Shown here: piece by piece, positions 1-11,052 of the stretch
How the letters are laid out: each line of letters begins with the position of its first letter
Numbering within the stretch: the stretch's first letter is position 1
Assembly: GCF_932294415.1 (NCBI RefSeq)
Contig: NC_065538.1
Location: forward strand, 14,689,830-14,753,829
Length of the DNA stretch: 64,000 nt
Origin: Quercus robur
Lineage: Eukaryota; Streptophyta; Magnoliopsida; Fagales; Fagaceae
Direction: 5' to 3'
Notes under the pieces: generated by a model
The model's input: the letters and a program-made list of their open reading frames with translations, nothing else
What the model was told of the DNA's origin: nothing
Databases searched by the model: none
Translations under genes and position numbers: made by a program

Positions 1-1218
1 CATTTAAAAATAAATATTGTTGTCAATTTTTCTAGTTTATTAATAATTATATATACTCTTGGATCTTTATCAAATATTCTAAATTTTTAGCATTGAAATT
101 TGCGGGGGGGGGAAAAAACCCTCCAAACCACTCATTAGTGCACCCATACCCACCAATATGCCAATATGAATCACAGAAAAATCAAAGCGGACATATACTA
201 AATTTGCAAGACAATGAAGTTTAAGATTCTAACTTAATGAGGAATTCAAATCCATGTGAGTTTTAATGCTTATTAAAAAAAATTGTTGCCCTCTTAATAA
301 ACTATATATATAGAGTAGAACATATAATCTTTTTAATCAAACATGAATCATTCAAGATATTCATTGTTAGGACTTAGGAATGATCAATTTAATTGATCTG
401 ATTCTATTGAAGATAACAGTGCTGTGGATTTCACATTAATTTTTTTTCCTGACCAATAAGCAAATCAAAGAAAAAAAAAAGATGAAGAGAAGGAGAAATA
501 CATAGTACATACCTTGCTTTGGGGATTAAGGGAGCACCAATATCAATGAGAAGTATTTTATATGTGTTGTAGGAAAGTGCCTCACAAAATACAAATAATT
601 GAGAAAACCTTGCCGCGATACACATATCTTATTTATACTGAAGTAAGTCAGGTGATCTTAGTTTTGTACGTAATCTGCTATGAATACTAGTCCGAAAGCA
701 ATTAGGAGATAATTTTGCACTTGAAATAGGAAACAGATTTCCAAGACTTGCACGCACACCAAAACAATATCATGGCTTAGGATAAGTTAAAGCCACCGAC
801 TTTCACAATATGAATTACTATTATACAAAATTGTTTCAAACACAGATTGCCTTTGTTACATGGTGTTTATCTAAAAACTTAACAATACAAGCTTTTAGAT
901 AAACACGGTTCAAAGGGCTTATCATTATCCATTGAATTGCAAGGCTTTATCATTATCTTGTATTTGTCCCATTCTGTTAAAGATTCCCAACCTCCATTAC
1001 AAGGTTCTCTTTAATGTGTCGCAAGGGAGTTAGAGAACTGAACACAGTGGAAACTAAGATTGAAAGGAGAAAATTCCAAGTAGGACTACGATTAATCAAA
1101 TGCATCAAGATCCTTTGTACAAATATTGATAGTGTTTCATTCAAGACAAGTTATTACTTCTAATTGGGTCTAGTCAGATTTCAAGTTCTACTCTGGGGTA
1201 CTACTCTTCAAATTTGCT
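1..1218. repeat. 3' flank of tandem-duplicated DUF629 unit, copy A
   Basis: This stretch is collinear with about 41928-43118 beyond copy D; base 1 matches base 41928, so the duplicated block extends past the left edge of the window. From about 970 onward the same sequence also flanks copy B (from about 28938). Differences are scattered substitutions and small indels. A short foldback at about 856-911 matches a cleaner palindrome at 42757-42800. No coding sequence is seen here. Confidence 0.85.
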
Positions 1219-1719
1219 TCATTTCTCATCCAATTTGACACCCTGAGCTTGATAAAAATACTTCCAGTTAAAGTCATCAAAGTTGATGCGTCTAAGGGAC
1301 ATTTTTTCCATATTTCTCGCACTGCTTCCAGCTTTATTTAGCTCAGCAAGGTGCTTTTGTTTGGCCTCGTTCTCAATCTGCCTCTGATACTCCAAATGCT
1401 CTTCAAGCATTCTTTGTTCTTTCTCCTCCTCAGGTGTAAGTTTCCGTTCCTCTTGCTCCAATTCATCAGTAGTTACAGGACCAACAATCTCAGGATTAGT
1501 AGGATCATTTCCATCATGCCAGCTGGAAAAGAACAGAGGCACAGCACATGTGAAAACACATTGAAATTTATTTAAGCCTAGGGGAGTGGGAGCACATATG
1601 GCCACAAATTTACATGTGTTTTAATCAATGCAAATGTTGAAGTATGAACCAAAAAAAAAAAAAAACAAAACTTACATTTGCTCCACATTTTCCTGTTGCT
1701 CCTCACTACCTCCAGTTGC
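1219..1719 (-). pseudogene. DUF627/DUF629 gene copy A, exons 4 and 5 only
   Basis: On the minus strand, 1676-1719 is a 44-bp exon with GT/AG borders, nearly identical to exon 4 of copies B, C and D. 1219-1522 is the terminal exon, encoding the Glu/Lys-rich tail with EEHLEYQRQIENEAKQK and ending VKLDEK-stop. The acceptor used in the other copies reads CTG instead of CAG here, and one base is missing just after it. A CCAG 11 bases downstream (exon end at 1522) would keep the frame after exon 4. Exons 2-3 are not found and exon 1 survives only as a scrap at 13929-14022. The gene is therefore a relic, separated from its 5' part by an LTR element in intron 3. Confidence 0.85.
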
Positions 1720-2380
1720 CTACAATTAGCGAATTGTATATTTTTAGGACATTAGTTTGCATAATCGATTCTCTTTGTTTTGCGGGAACTGAGAATTCTC
1801 TGCAGATCTTATATCTTTATTTCTTTCTTTCTATTTCAAAAAGGTTTGTGTTTTATCAACTTTAATTAAACTCAATCTTAGCTGCTTTCTTGTATTTGGA
1901 TGCTTAATGTATTAGTCATATCCAATTATTGCATTCCTTACTAAAAAAATATATATTAAATTTAGTTACATTGCTGTGCAAATGTGAACTTTATATCCAA
2001 TTAATAGCTGCTGGGTTAATCTATTTCATTTAGAGTGTGTGCTCAATGTGTGTTGTATGTCATATGTATTAGATTGCTCAATTTATTGTCATTCATAGTT
2101 CAGATCCGTATATACTTCTATTCTACTAAACTTGATCCATGTTTTCCTAACTTGGCTACCTTAGAAATACCCATTTCATTTACACTATCTTTTGGTTTTG
2201 TTTCACCTTTTAACTCTATCTCCTCCATATCCAAAGTCTGTTAGCATCCAATTCAAGTACATTTGTCCAATTTTTTCCATCTTATGTTAATATTTAACAT
2301 GTTTAGATGCTCTTTTTTTCCCACTTTTAGTTCCTGCCCCTTCTGCATTTTTTTTTTGGAGAATTTATACGTATAGCTTT
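1720..2380 (-). other. Intron 3 remnant of copy A
   Basis: This non-coding stretch aligns with 29703-30365 of copy B, the intron between exons 4 and 3. It stops at the LTR start at 2381. The matching position in copy B is about 30365 and in copy D about 44107, so both paralogs give an uninterrupted reference for the insertion point. Confidence 0.8.
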
Positions 2381-3220
2381 TGTTAGGTTCTAAGTACTTA
2401 GGAACTAATGTATTAGAATTCTAATTTGTATTGTTGGCAAAACATGATCAAAACAGGCTTTTTGTCTTGTTTTAGACTTGCTCAAAGTATGTGTTTTATG
2501 TAAAGTTGGAATCGAGCTGCTACAGAATTCATTGTGCAATTCAGTTTGGCTCAATCGATCGAGAATTAGACTCGACTGATCGAAAGTCGAGCAGAATGTT
2601 TTTTCTGTAGAATTTCCAACTCAGCCCTAAGCCCATATGACGTGTAGGGTTTTATGTTTTGCCCTAGGTATAAAAGGGAAATTCTAGCCACGTTTTTAAG
2701 GTTGCTCTATTTTGTTGTGTGTGTGAATCTCTTGTGAGATTTGAGAGGTGATTGCCTTCACACATGCTTAGGATTATCAAGAAGGAGATTTCATTAAGAG
2801 TTTGATGATCATTCAGTTGCTGCACTAAAGAGCTTAAAGATACGCAAGCGGGAGTGCTTGTACTTGCTGGGAATCCAAGAAAGAAGAAGTCTGTGGTTTC
2901 GGAGTTGTCACGTGGTCGTGGTAGTAAGTTTTCTACATGAGGTAGCAATAGGATGTTAGTGGTCTAAGTCGCTATTGTAAAACTTCGATTCTTTCATAGT
3001 GGATTCAGTTTACCTTGAGGATAGCTAGGTTAAATCCTCCCCAGGTTTTTACCGGTGTGGTTTCCTAGGTCATCATATCTTTGTGTTATTTATATTCTGC
3101 ACTTTACATTGATATGATTATATGATTGTGTTAACCTAGATTTGAAATTTGGACTAAGTAATCACTTGGCTAATTAAGTAGGTTAATCCAATTGTATTTT
3201 AAGGGGTCTAAAAACAAACA
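2381..3220 (+). repeat. 5' LTR of element 1
   Basis: The LTR is about 840 bp, begins TGTTAGGTTC and ends AACAAACA directly before the primer-binding site. It contains a TATA-like GGTATAAAAGG near 2666 and GATCGATCGAG-type motifs near 2557. The start recurs at 8582, and the middle recurs at 12376-12690. Confidence 0.88.
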
Positions 3221-3222
3221 AG

Positions 3223-3234
3223 TGGTATCAGAGC
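3223..3234 (+). other. Primer-binding site (initiator tRNA-Met type)
   Basis: TGGTATCAGAGC sits 3 bases after the 5' LTR. It is the usual plant LTR-element primer site complementary to the 3' end of initiator tRNA-Met. Confidence 0.9.
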
Positions 3235-3295
3235 AGGTAGTTCTCTTGTTGTAGATCTTTTGATCTCTGAGCTGATTCTTGACATGTTGTCATGG

Positions 3296-4047
3296 AACAC
3301 GGACACTCTTTGGTTATTCCTCCTCACTTTGATGGAAATAATTATGCTTATTGGAAAGTAAGGATGAAAGCATTCCTGAAATCCATTGATGAGAGAGTTT
3401 GGAACTCCGTTGAGTTCGGATGAGAGAAGCCTACTACTCCTATGAGTGAGTGGATTATTGCTTAGAAAGAAGCAACAGCCTTCAATAGCAAAGCTATGAA
3501 TGCAATCTTTAATGCTGTTTCTATGGAGGAACTTAAGAGAATCTCTAATGTTGAGGTTGCTCACACTGCTTTGAATATCCTCCAATTTGTGCACAAAGGC
3601 ACAAAGGCTGTCAAAATTAATAAGTTGCAGTAATTAACATCTAGATTTGAGAGCATTAGGATGTTTGATCATGAATCCTTTGATGAGTTTTATGCTAAAC
3701 TTAATGACATTGTTAATTCTGCATACAACTTGGGTGAAATCTATGATCAACCTAAAATTGTTAGGAAGATTCTTAAATCTTTAATTGAAAATTTTAGACC
3801 CAAAGTGACTGCCATCACTGAGAGCAAGGATGTGGACTCCATCCTTGTTGATGAACTTGTAGGATCTTTTCAGTCCTATGAGTTGGACCTACCCAAAACT
3901 AGTAAATCCAAATCAATGGCTCTTAAATCAGTTGATGATGTTAATGTTGGTGGATTTGATGATGAGCTCTCTGTTACAGAGATTACTTACCTTGCCAAAA
4001 ACTTTAGGAATTTCCTTAGAAACAACAAACAAAAACTCTCCCCTTAA
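3296..4047 (+). pseudogene. gag N-terminal portion of element 1 (fossil)
   Basis: This region is similar to the first half of the open gag at 56903-58768. It shares HFDGNNYAYWKVRMK near the start and the FDEFYAKLNDIVNSA and GEIYDQPKIVRKI blocks typical of Copia-type plant gag. It is broken and not a working reading frame. The zinc-knuckle part of the same gag family lies elsewhere in the element on the other strand (7305-8024). Confidence 0.85.
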
Positions 4048-4105
4048 CTATAAAAATCCTCTACAAGTGTCCAAATGTACTCCCTCTTTTTGTGATAGAA
4101 TGTCA
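4036..4105. repeat. Left arm of about 70-bp inverted repeat in element 1
   Basis: This is a near-perfect reverse complement of 8084-8155. The shared sequence is the element's 3' leader, with its GGGGGAG purine motif and GTCACAAAAAGGGGG. The two arms bound the inverted internal block. Confidence 0.8.
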
Positions 4106-4113
4106 AAGGGAAA

Positions 4114-5400
4114 TTAGAATCCATCATCAAAAGAAGGCAGTGAAGGCGAACGTCTAAGATGCGCCAAATTTGCTTGCAAAGCACGGAGCTCATCAAGCAT
4201 GTCTACCAAAATCTGACCATGAGCCGCCTGAACGGTCATGACAGTCTCTAATGTACGACGAATGTCAAAGTCATCCGAGGTAGATGGTGGAGGAACAGCA
4301 GCAGCACCACCACCAATAGGATCAGGAGACGCCTCACTAGAAGTAGTACCTGTAGACGAAGGAGGGGGTGCAATACCAGAAGGCTCAACTTGATGGCGTT
4401 TAGAGCTCTCTCTCATCTGAGTAGCCCTTTGCCTAAGAAAAGTGGCACCTATGGGAGCAATAATGTATACAGGCTCAGAAGTGGGGAAGTCATCTAAACC
4501 TAAAAGCAACAAAATCCTCTAAATGAAAACAGGATGAAAAAAAGCCTGAGTGGTAGAGGAACTCCTATGAACTTCGTTCAAAGAATGAAGAAACAAATGA
4601 GGAAAACTAATAGGAGCATCCATAACAAGAGCATACAAAAATGCACATCGCTCCAAAGGAATGGTGTGCAGATGAGAGATAGGCCACAAGGAATAACACG
4701 CTATCCTAAAGAAAAGATAGGTAGTCTCAGTGAGCTCAGTAGAAGTGATCCAAGAATCAGAACCCCATCGGATAGAAGTACCAGTGATGTATGACATGAT
4801 GTCGTCTAGGGGAGGAGACTCATCATAAGGGTAAACAAGATGCTGGACCATAAGTACCCCAAGAGCATCAGCCACTACACTAGGAGTAATGGTGAACTCT
4901 ACACCTCGTATCCAACTCTTTACTAAAGTGTTGGAATCATAGACGTGAATAGAGAGGTTCGAGTAGAACTCTCTAATCAAGGTAGCTGGAGGAGGATAAT
5001 CTATATCCAAAAGTGGCAACCAGCCCCGACGCTTAAAGTTTGCCTTAATGGCAGGATCTAGCTCATCTAACAAAACCTTATGCTCAACCCAAATCTTTCT
5101 CTTAAGGTTTAGTGTCTCATAAAGCTCTCAGCTTTTCTCACTCGGAAACAAAATGCCCACAGAGGAAGGAGCAAAAGAAAAGGAGGATGTCCTGTGGGCT
5201 CTAGTCTTCCTGGGCATGGTACTAGGGTATGGACAAAGACACAAGAGAAAGAATAAAAACAACAACAACAACAATAACAACAACAACAACAACAAAAACA
5301 CCAAGGGTAGACTGCAAGTTAGCACAAAAAAATAGAAATAACAATCTATATGATGCATGAATAGATAAATGTCATGATGCATGCTCTAATGTAGTGATAA
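4114..5400 (-). pseudogene. Plant-transposon-type protein ORF of element 1 (fossil)
   Basis: On the minus strand this matches the open frame at 53811-54884. Shared landmarks are MPRKTRA at the start, VLDELDPAI, SWIRGVEFTITP, FFRIACYSLWPISH and FPHLFLHSLNEVHRSS. These resemble the domain annotated in plant genomes as putative plant transposon protein. It is broken. An (AAC)n tract near 5257-5296 overlaps its N-terminal leader. In this element it runs opposite to the LTRs; in element 2 it follows gag on the same strand. Confidence 0.75.
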
Positions 5401-5751
5401 CAAGTTCAATTTAAGTTTAGAATCACAAAATTGGCTTGAGCATAGAGTTTATAACAAAAAACCCCAAAATTTTGAAAAACCACTTGTTCAATTTGTACCA
5501 AATTGACCAATTGATCATCACATAAGTTAGAAAACAGTTTATAATGATCAAATTAATCAATTCAACAAGCCAATTTCATCAATTAAACTCAATTTGAACA
5601 AAATCCCCAAATCGGGTAGTTTTAAGCCCTAGAATTTTCAATTTCTCACAATACATCAAATTGATCAAATTAAACACCATAGATCATGTTTATAACATCC
5701 CCCAACAAAAACCCATTGATCAATTGCGAAAGAAAAGGCTTAATTCATCCC

Positions 5752-5789
<38 letters not shown>

Positions 5790-7304
5790 AAAATTTTGTA
5801 GGTTCAAAATTTCCTAAATAATGCATGATTTGATGCATGAAAAGTGAAAATTAATGCAAAAGGAAGGGTATAAAGGTCTTACCAGCCTTGGGAGAGAAAA
5901 AACTTGCAAAAAGAATGGTGGAAAACGACAAAAAATCAGATTGGAGCCTTGACCGAGTCGTATAGAGAGAGAGAAAGTTGAAAAACTTTTAAAAATCTGA
6001 GTTTGAACACGTGAAAATCAGTTTTTAAAAAATTCTCTACACGATTTTTGATCGATCAAAAAACAAATTCGATTGGTCGAAAATGCTTCAATTGATCCAA
6101 CAACAATCGAGCACCAATCGAAACAGACAGAGACTCATAATCATTTATAATCGCAATTTCGATCGGTCGAAATTCTAGAAAAATCAGTTTTTTTGAAAAA
6201 CAAAGCAAAATAATGCAGAAACTCGTCAAAGCATTGAATTTTATGAATCACATGCATAAGTATGAGATGAAATGCTTTTCAAAAACACATGTTTTGAACC
6301 CAGTTTTCCTAAAATTAAGATTTTCAATCCATCCTCTTAAAATCTCAAACTTGAAATATGTTTTGCATAAAACTCAAGGAATTTTCAAACTTGGTTGGTC
6401 AAAACAGAAACACCCACAATAACACGTACAAAATTTAGCAAAGAGTAACTTGTGTAGTGTGTGCAACTAGCAAAAGTTTGAGATACATGTGAGGTGATAT
6501 GTGAATAGAAATCAAACACAAAGTCTACAAAATTCATCACATAAAGTTTGAAAGAGACTATCACCTAAAGAGTTACATCATATAACTCCCACATCTCTTA
6601 GATCATAAGCTTACAATTATGTAAGTTTCTTGATTTACCTCATATTGTACACACAAATTTTAATTTAATAGAAAATTATTAAAATAGCTGGGATAATGTA
6701 CACACCAATTTTATTTGATTGATTAAACTTTAAGTCCAATAATGTACACACCAATTTTAAGCAATTTAACTGAGGCTAAACCTTATTTTCTTTTTGTGCA
6801 TGTGATACACTTTCTTGAATACAAAATCTTATGATATGCACTAAGGTGTTCATGATTGGCTAGTGAACAGTGGTGAGATGGTTATTTATGCCTTTCTCCA
6901 AATGTTCAAGTTTGACAGTCAAAGACATGTGACTTTAAGATCAAGACAAAGTGATCAAAAACTATAAACATCTTTCCCACACAACATGCACTACAAAGCT
7001 TCAACTAGTAAAGTGCAATAAATAAGTTCATTCAAGCTAAACAAGGTACAAAGACATGTTATGTGAAAATAAATTGACCAACCTTGTTTTCAATGCCAAG
7101 AAAATAAATGCAAAACACAATTTGTCCCTTTTTCTCTTTTTAAATTTTTTAAAATTTTTTTTTATAAAAAGAAAACAAAAACAACCTAGAATGAAATGCA
7201 TAAATGATATGCAATGCAAATCCTAGACACAAAGAAAACAAAAACCAAAGAACAATGGTTACAAATAGTAGAACAATGAAGCACAAGGACCATGTTAGAA
7301 AGAC
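5401..7304 (-). other. Non-coding internal spacer of element 1
   Basis: This AT-rich spacer between the two coding blocks matches 54960-56900 of element 2. It contains a poly-A run near 5752-5787 and GATCGATCAAA/GATCGGTCGAA motifs near 6050-6170. No coding sequence is supported. Confidence 0.7.
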
Positions 7305-8024
7305 TCAATTTGATTGAGCCTTTTGCATCCAAAACTTTTTAGATGCACCTCGAGCATTGGAGTTCTTATTCACATGAGAATGATTACCAACTCCAGGATT
7401 GAAATAAAGGTTTAGAACCTTTACCAATTCACCAATAAGTACCATAGGATCTTGTGTTTGAGGCACAGGTACTTTTGGTTTGTTTGCTCGCTTAGTAGCT
7501 TGCAGCTTGTAACGGTTTGAATGAATGTGCCTAGACTTTCCACAAAAATGACAAACCCATGCAAGCTTATCATGTGTTTTACCCTTAGGAGGGTTATGAG
7601 CCTTAGGTTTAGACTCATGAAGATCAACTCTAATCTTCCCAGGAGGTGTAACTTCTACAGATTTAGCCTCACTCACAGAGGGTTTGACAACCTCACTCAC
7701 ATGGGGTTCGGAAAAAGAAGAAGGAACAAAGTTTGTGGAATGAGGTGCAAGAATAGAGATGCTTTCTACAAAACCTAAGTCAGTTTTGTCAGAGGGAGGC
7801 TTTTGAACACTCAGCATGTGATCAAGTTTGGAGCTTGCAGACCTATCAGTTTGTTCTCTAGCAACAGATAGTTCATATTTCAAATTCTTATCTTTTTCAA
7901 GCAAAAACATGTTCTCAGTCTTCACATTATTCAAAAGTTCAGTAGCATTAAACAAATTCATAAGCAAAATTTTCTTATTAAGCTCAAGAGATGCAATTTT
8001 CTTTAAGCCTAATTCAACACTCAT
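7305..8024 (-). pseudogene. gag C-terminal portion of element 1 (fossil)
   Basis: On the minus strand this matches the C-terminal part of the open gag at 56903-58768. It includes the zinc-knuckle CHFCGKSRHIHSN and the conserved end VGNHSHVNKNSNARGASK. It lies opposite in orientation to the LTRs and to the N-terminal gag portion of the same element. Confidence 0.82.
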
Positions 8025-8083
8025 AGCATCCTTTGCAGCAACTTTGCAAAGTTTATTGTAGGCTTCTTGAAGATCTGCATTCC

Positions 8084-8155
8084 GTCACAAAAAGGGGGGA
8101 GTATATTTGGACACTTGTAGAGGATTTTTGTAGTTAGGGGGAGAGTTTTTGTTTG
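8084..8155. repeat. Right arm of about 70-bp inverted repeat in element 1
   Basis: This is the partner of 4036-4105. From here to the 3' LTR the sequence is in the same orientation as the LTRs and matches the 3' leader of element 2. Confidence 0.8.
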
Positions 8156-8569
8156 TTGGAGCTTGTGGAGTTTAGATTGTATCTAGGTGCTTCACTGTGT
8201 ATGTATCCTTTTTGGCTCTTGATGTATTGTTTTTGGGTTATTCATGTTAGGGGGAGATACATTGTTATCTATGTTTCTTGTTTCACTGCTCATTGATTTA
8301 TATTTATGAGTTATTCATGATATATGTCTCTGTTTTGTGTTTTGTGAAGTCAAGAATTTATTTTTGTTTTACTTGTATTTTCCACACATGCGTTTATGCG
8401 TTTGTTGAGTATTTCAGGAAATATAAAAATTGATTCAATCGTGCTGCTGTCTACATTTACAACTGATAGGTAGTAGCTAGGTTGGATTATTTTGTAATGG
8501 GCATTATTTTTGTAAAGGGTTTTTACTTGTAACTTTGAGCATTGTGTTTGTGTTTTGTCATGGATTGCC

Positions 8570-8581
8570 CAAGGGGGAGTT
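8570..8581 (+). other. Polypurine tract of element 1
   Basis: AAGGGGGAGTT immediately precedes the 3' LTR start, the usual place for the plus-strand primer. The same motif is found next to the 3' LTR of element 2. Confidence 0.7.
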
Positions 8582-8669
8582 TGTTAGGTTCTAAGTACTT
8601 AGAAACTAATGTATTAGAACTCTAATTTGTATTGTTGGCAAACCATGATCAACACAGGTTTTAGTCTTA
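8582..8669 (+). repeat. 3' LTR of element 1, left part
   Basis: TGTTAGGTTCTAAGTACTTA and the following bases repeat the first roughly 88 bp of the 5' LTR. The LTR sequence then stops and resumes at 12376, after foreign DNA. Confidence 0.85.
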
Positions 8670-8701
8670 TACAAGACTAAAAACCTGTGTTAATCATGGT
8701 T
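8641..8701. repeat. Palindrome at LTR/CACTA junction
   Basis: LTR bases 8641-8669 are followed two bases later by an almost exact reverse complement at 8672-8701 (AACCATGATCAACACAGG against CCTGTGTTAATCATGGTT). The stem is about 28 bp with a 2-base spacer. It marks the left junction between the LTR and the inserted DNA. Confidence 0.85.
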
Positions 8702-9166
8702 AAGAGCCAACCGTTGCCGATTAAGCTCAACGGCGACGCTTCGCATTCCTTCGAATCGACGACCATTCGACTTCCCGGCGACGTTTCGCATTCCTTTGAA
8801 CCGGCGACCAGTCGACTTCCTGGCGACGCTTCGCATTCCTTGGAACCGGCGACCATTCGACTTCCCAGCAACGCTTCGCATTCCTTGGAACCGGTGACCA
8901 TTCGACTTCCCGACGACGCTTCGCATTCCTTCGAACCGGCGACCATTCGACTTCCCGGCGACGCTTTGCATTCCTTTGAACTGGCGACCCTTCGCCTTCC
9001 TTCGAATCGACGACCGTTCACCTTCACAGCACTCTCGTTTCCGATTTCATTTTCCATTTCTGTCCCTCTGTGTTTTCCAAACACAATCTCCGACGGCTAC
9101 AGCATTAACGGCAATCAATCTACAGACTCATTTCGACGGCCAGATTGTAACCCTGACGTTGACTAA
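8696..9166 (+). CDS. Repeat-containing ORF over the minisatellite, function unknown
   Basis: An ATG frame of 156 codons contains six tandem copies of a 15-residue unit close to GDASHSFEPATIRLP, then a Ser/Phe-rich tail. All three forward frames and the minus strand are largely open because the unit is GC-rich and 45 bp long. Openness alone is therefore weak evidence of coding. The sequence is GC-rich against an AT-rich background, which fits a captured exon. No family is recognised. Confidence 0.3.
   Translation: MVKSQPLPIKLNGDASHSFESTTIRLPGDVSHSFEPATSRLPGDASHSLEPATIRLPSNASHSLEPVTIRLPDDASHSFEPATIRLPGDALHSFELATLRLPSNRRPFTFTALSFPISFSISVPLCFPNTISDGYSINGNQSTDSFRRPDCNPDVD
8732..9001. repeat. Minisatellite, 45-bp unit x 6
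   Basis: Six head-to-tail 45-bp units start at 8732, 8777, 8822, 8867, 8912 and 8957, each close to GGCGACGCTTCGCATTCCTT at its start and ending CGACTTCCC. Units differ by a few bases each. A partial degenerate unit follows to about 9027. Because 45 is a multiple of three, any frame through it yields a 15-residue repeat. Confidence 0.92.
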
Positions 9167-9756
9167 GGTACCACTTTTACTCTCTAGCTTCTGCTTCATT
9201 TGGTAGCTTCTGCTTTGTAATCCAAACAGCTTCTCTGCTATTTTTTGTTTTAAACTTTTTTTTTTTTTTTTGGGTATGGGAGTTTTGTCTAACACTTTGT
9301 AGACACTCACATTGTCATTGGTAGAGAGCTGTATACTGCTTCTTAACGATCAAGTTTAGCAGAAAAATATAATTTTTAGTTCCCTAATTAACACCAAATG
9401 ATAACATTTTGTAATTCCAATCAATTTGCCTTAAAACACAGTATTTGAAAATGTGAATATAACTTGGGCACACACTCAATAGCTTTTGAGTTTGTGGATC
9501 TTTATGAATTCATGTTTTTAAGGTTTTGAAACTCCGCCTACGTCATTGCCTAGTGTTCATTGCGGGTCCAAGAACCAAATAACACTGCGATTATTGGCGC
9601 TTCTCTTCTGGTACGACTTCTCGAATCATTAGCTATTTATTTGTTTTTGTTGAAAATAAAAAAATGAAAATGAAATCTTTGTTTATATATACAGTTGATT
9701 TGTTTGTAATTAGCTTGGATTTGCTTAATTGTAATGCTGGTTTGTACAGAGGACAC

Positions 9757-9803
9757 GTTCTGCCGTTTCGGCATTGAGAAGCTACTCATCAGCAAGAAAA
9801 GAG
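9757..9803 (+). pseudogene. Possible captured exon, mitochondrial presequence-like (PDH E1-beta?)
   Basis: Between an acceptor-like TTTGTACAG and a donor-like AG/GTAATG, this GC-rich patch encodes RTRSAVSALRSYSSARKE. That resembles the presequence end of plant mitochondrial pyruvate dehydrogenase E1-beta, where an intron is expected soon after. The identification rests on recall of a short motif. No catalytic part is present. Confidence 0.3.
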
Positions 9804-10190
9804 GTAATGGTGGATTTTTTTTATCAATTCTATGCTTTTCAGTTGGCTTTATTAGACTACTTTTAATACTCCTTGTTTGTTTGTGTTTGTGTTTTGGTTT
9901 TTTTATTTATTTATACCAGTGCTGAGCTTATATTTATATTATATATATGTATGATGTTTAAGTATGTCTCAATTATTTTACTGGGAGGCTGGGATATGAT
10001 TGAAATTCTTTGATGGGGGACCTCGTAAAAAAAAAGGTAAGAATTTGTAAGAAAAAAAAAGGGTTGTAGCCAGAACAGTGTACTACAGCTAAAAGATATA
10101 TATAAATAAATATGTTCATAGGACCACCTAAAAGATGAAGTGCGCACTACAGCTATAAAAAAAATATAGTTATGCATTGTGAAAATCCAC

Positions 10191-10457
10191 CTACATATCC
10201 TTTAACCAATAGTGATAAGCAATTTCAATGGCTCTTGGTACTGTTCTTTTGTTTAATAAACATAAAGCATAGATACCAATATGCTCCTTTGTGCCATGGT
10301 AATCTTTGTGGGGGCACAACATATCATTTACAATAATATTGTTGCCCAGAACTTTGTGAAGCTCAATCACACATTGGATGATTGAGATCATTAGAGGGAG
10401 AGAAAAATTAGTATGTTTTTCTCTATTGTAAGCTACTTTGTTAAGCACACTTTGCAT
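10191..10457 (-). other. Unassigned 88-codon ORF within CACTA-like element
   Basis: A minus-strand frame encodes a peptide with CPHKDYHGTKEHIGIYALC. It lacks a recognisable domain. It has an amino-acid mix more like a real exon than an AT-rich random frame. It could be a captured fragment or part of the transposon's own genes. Confidence 0.25.
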
Positions 10458-11052
10458 TAATGTTTCTTTCTCCTTCTAAAAAGATAGCCACAATTGAAAC
10501 TATATTCCTAATTCCCATGGCCTATGATTCAAAGAGGGCAAGTCCAATAATGTTACACACGTATTGAAACTCTTATTGGCTCAGTTAGATTGACCAACTT
10601 ATTTATATGCATCAGCACTAGCATATGCAATCATCTATTCTGATTCTCATTATGGGGAGTGATGAACTATAATAATAATCCACTAACATGCGCTTTACAT
10701 AATAAGGTTATGTTATTCTCATGTTAAGAGGAAAGGTAATAATGTTCTGCCACAAAGCTTTTTTGTCATCCTTGCTGATTTAGCTGGATTTTCATAATAT
10801 AAATTCATGGCCTTCCTTGATGAGGGAGCAAGGTAGATAAAGGCAATTGTATTTTATGCATTGTGATTGTTTGATTAATTAAAAGTTAAACTTTCTTTTA
10901 TCTCCAACTCTCTTTCTCTTTGGTGGCTAAAGAAATTGTGAGGAACAAGATGAAGATCACAAGTTAACTTTGGATTTTTTCTGAAAATTGTAAACTTAGC
11001 TTAAGCAAAGTAAGTATATTTTAGTTAAAAACTTATAAGCATTATAGTTGTG

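Noticed and set aside
5153-5335. Asn-rich open frame
   Set aside because: Produced by an (AAC)n run on the strand opposite the element's own ORF.
8687-9166. Minisatellite as a CRISPR-like array
   Set aside because: Units are contiguous without unique spacers, and the DNA is from a plant nucleus.
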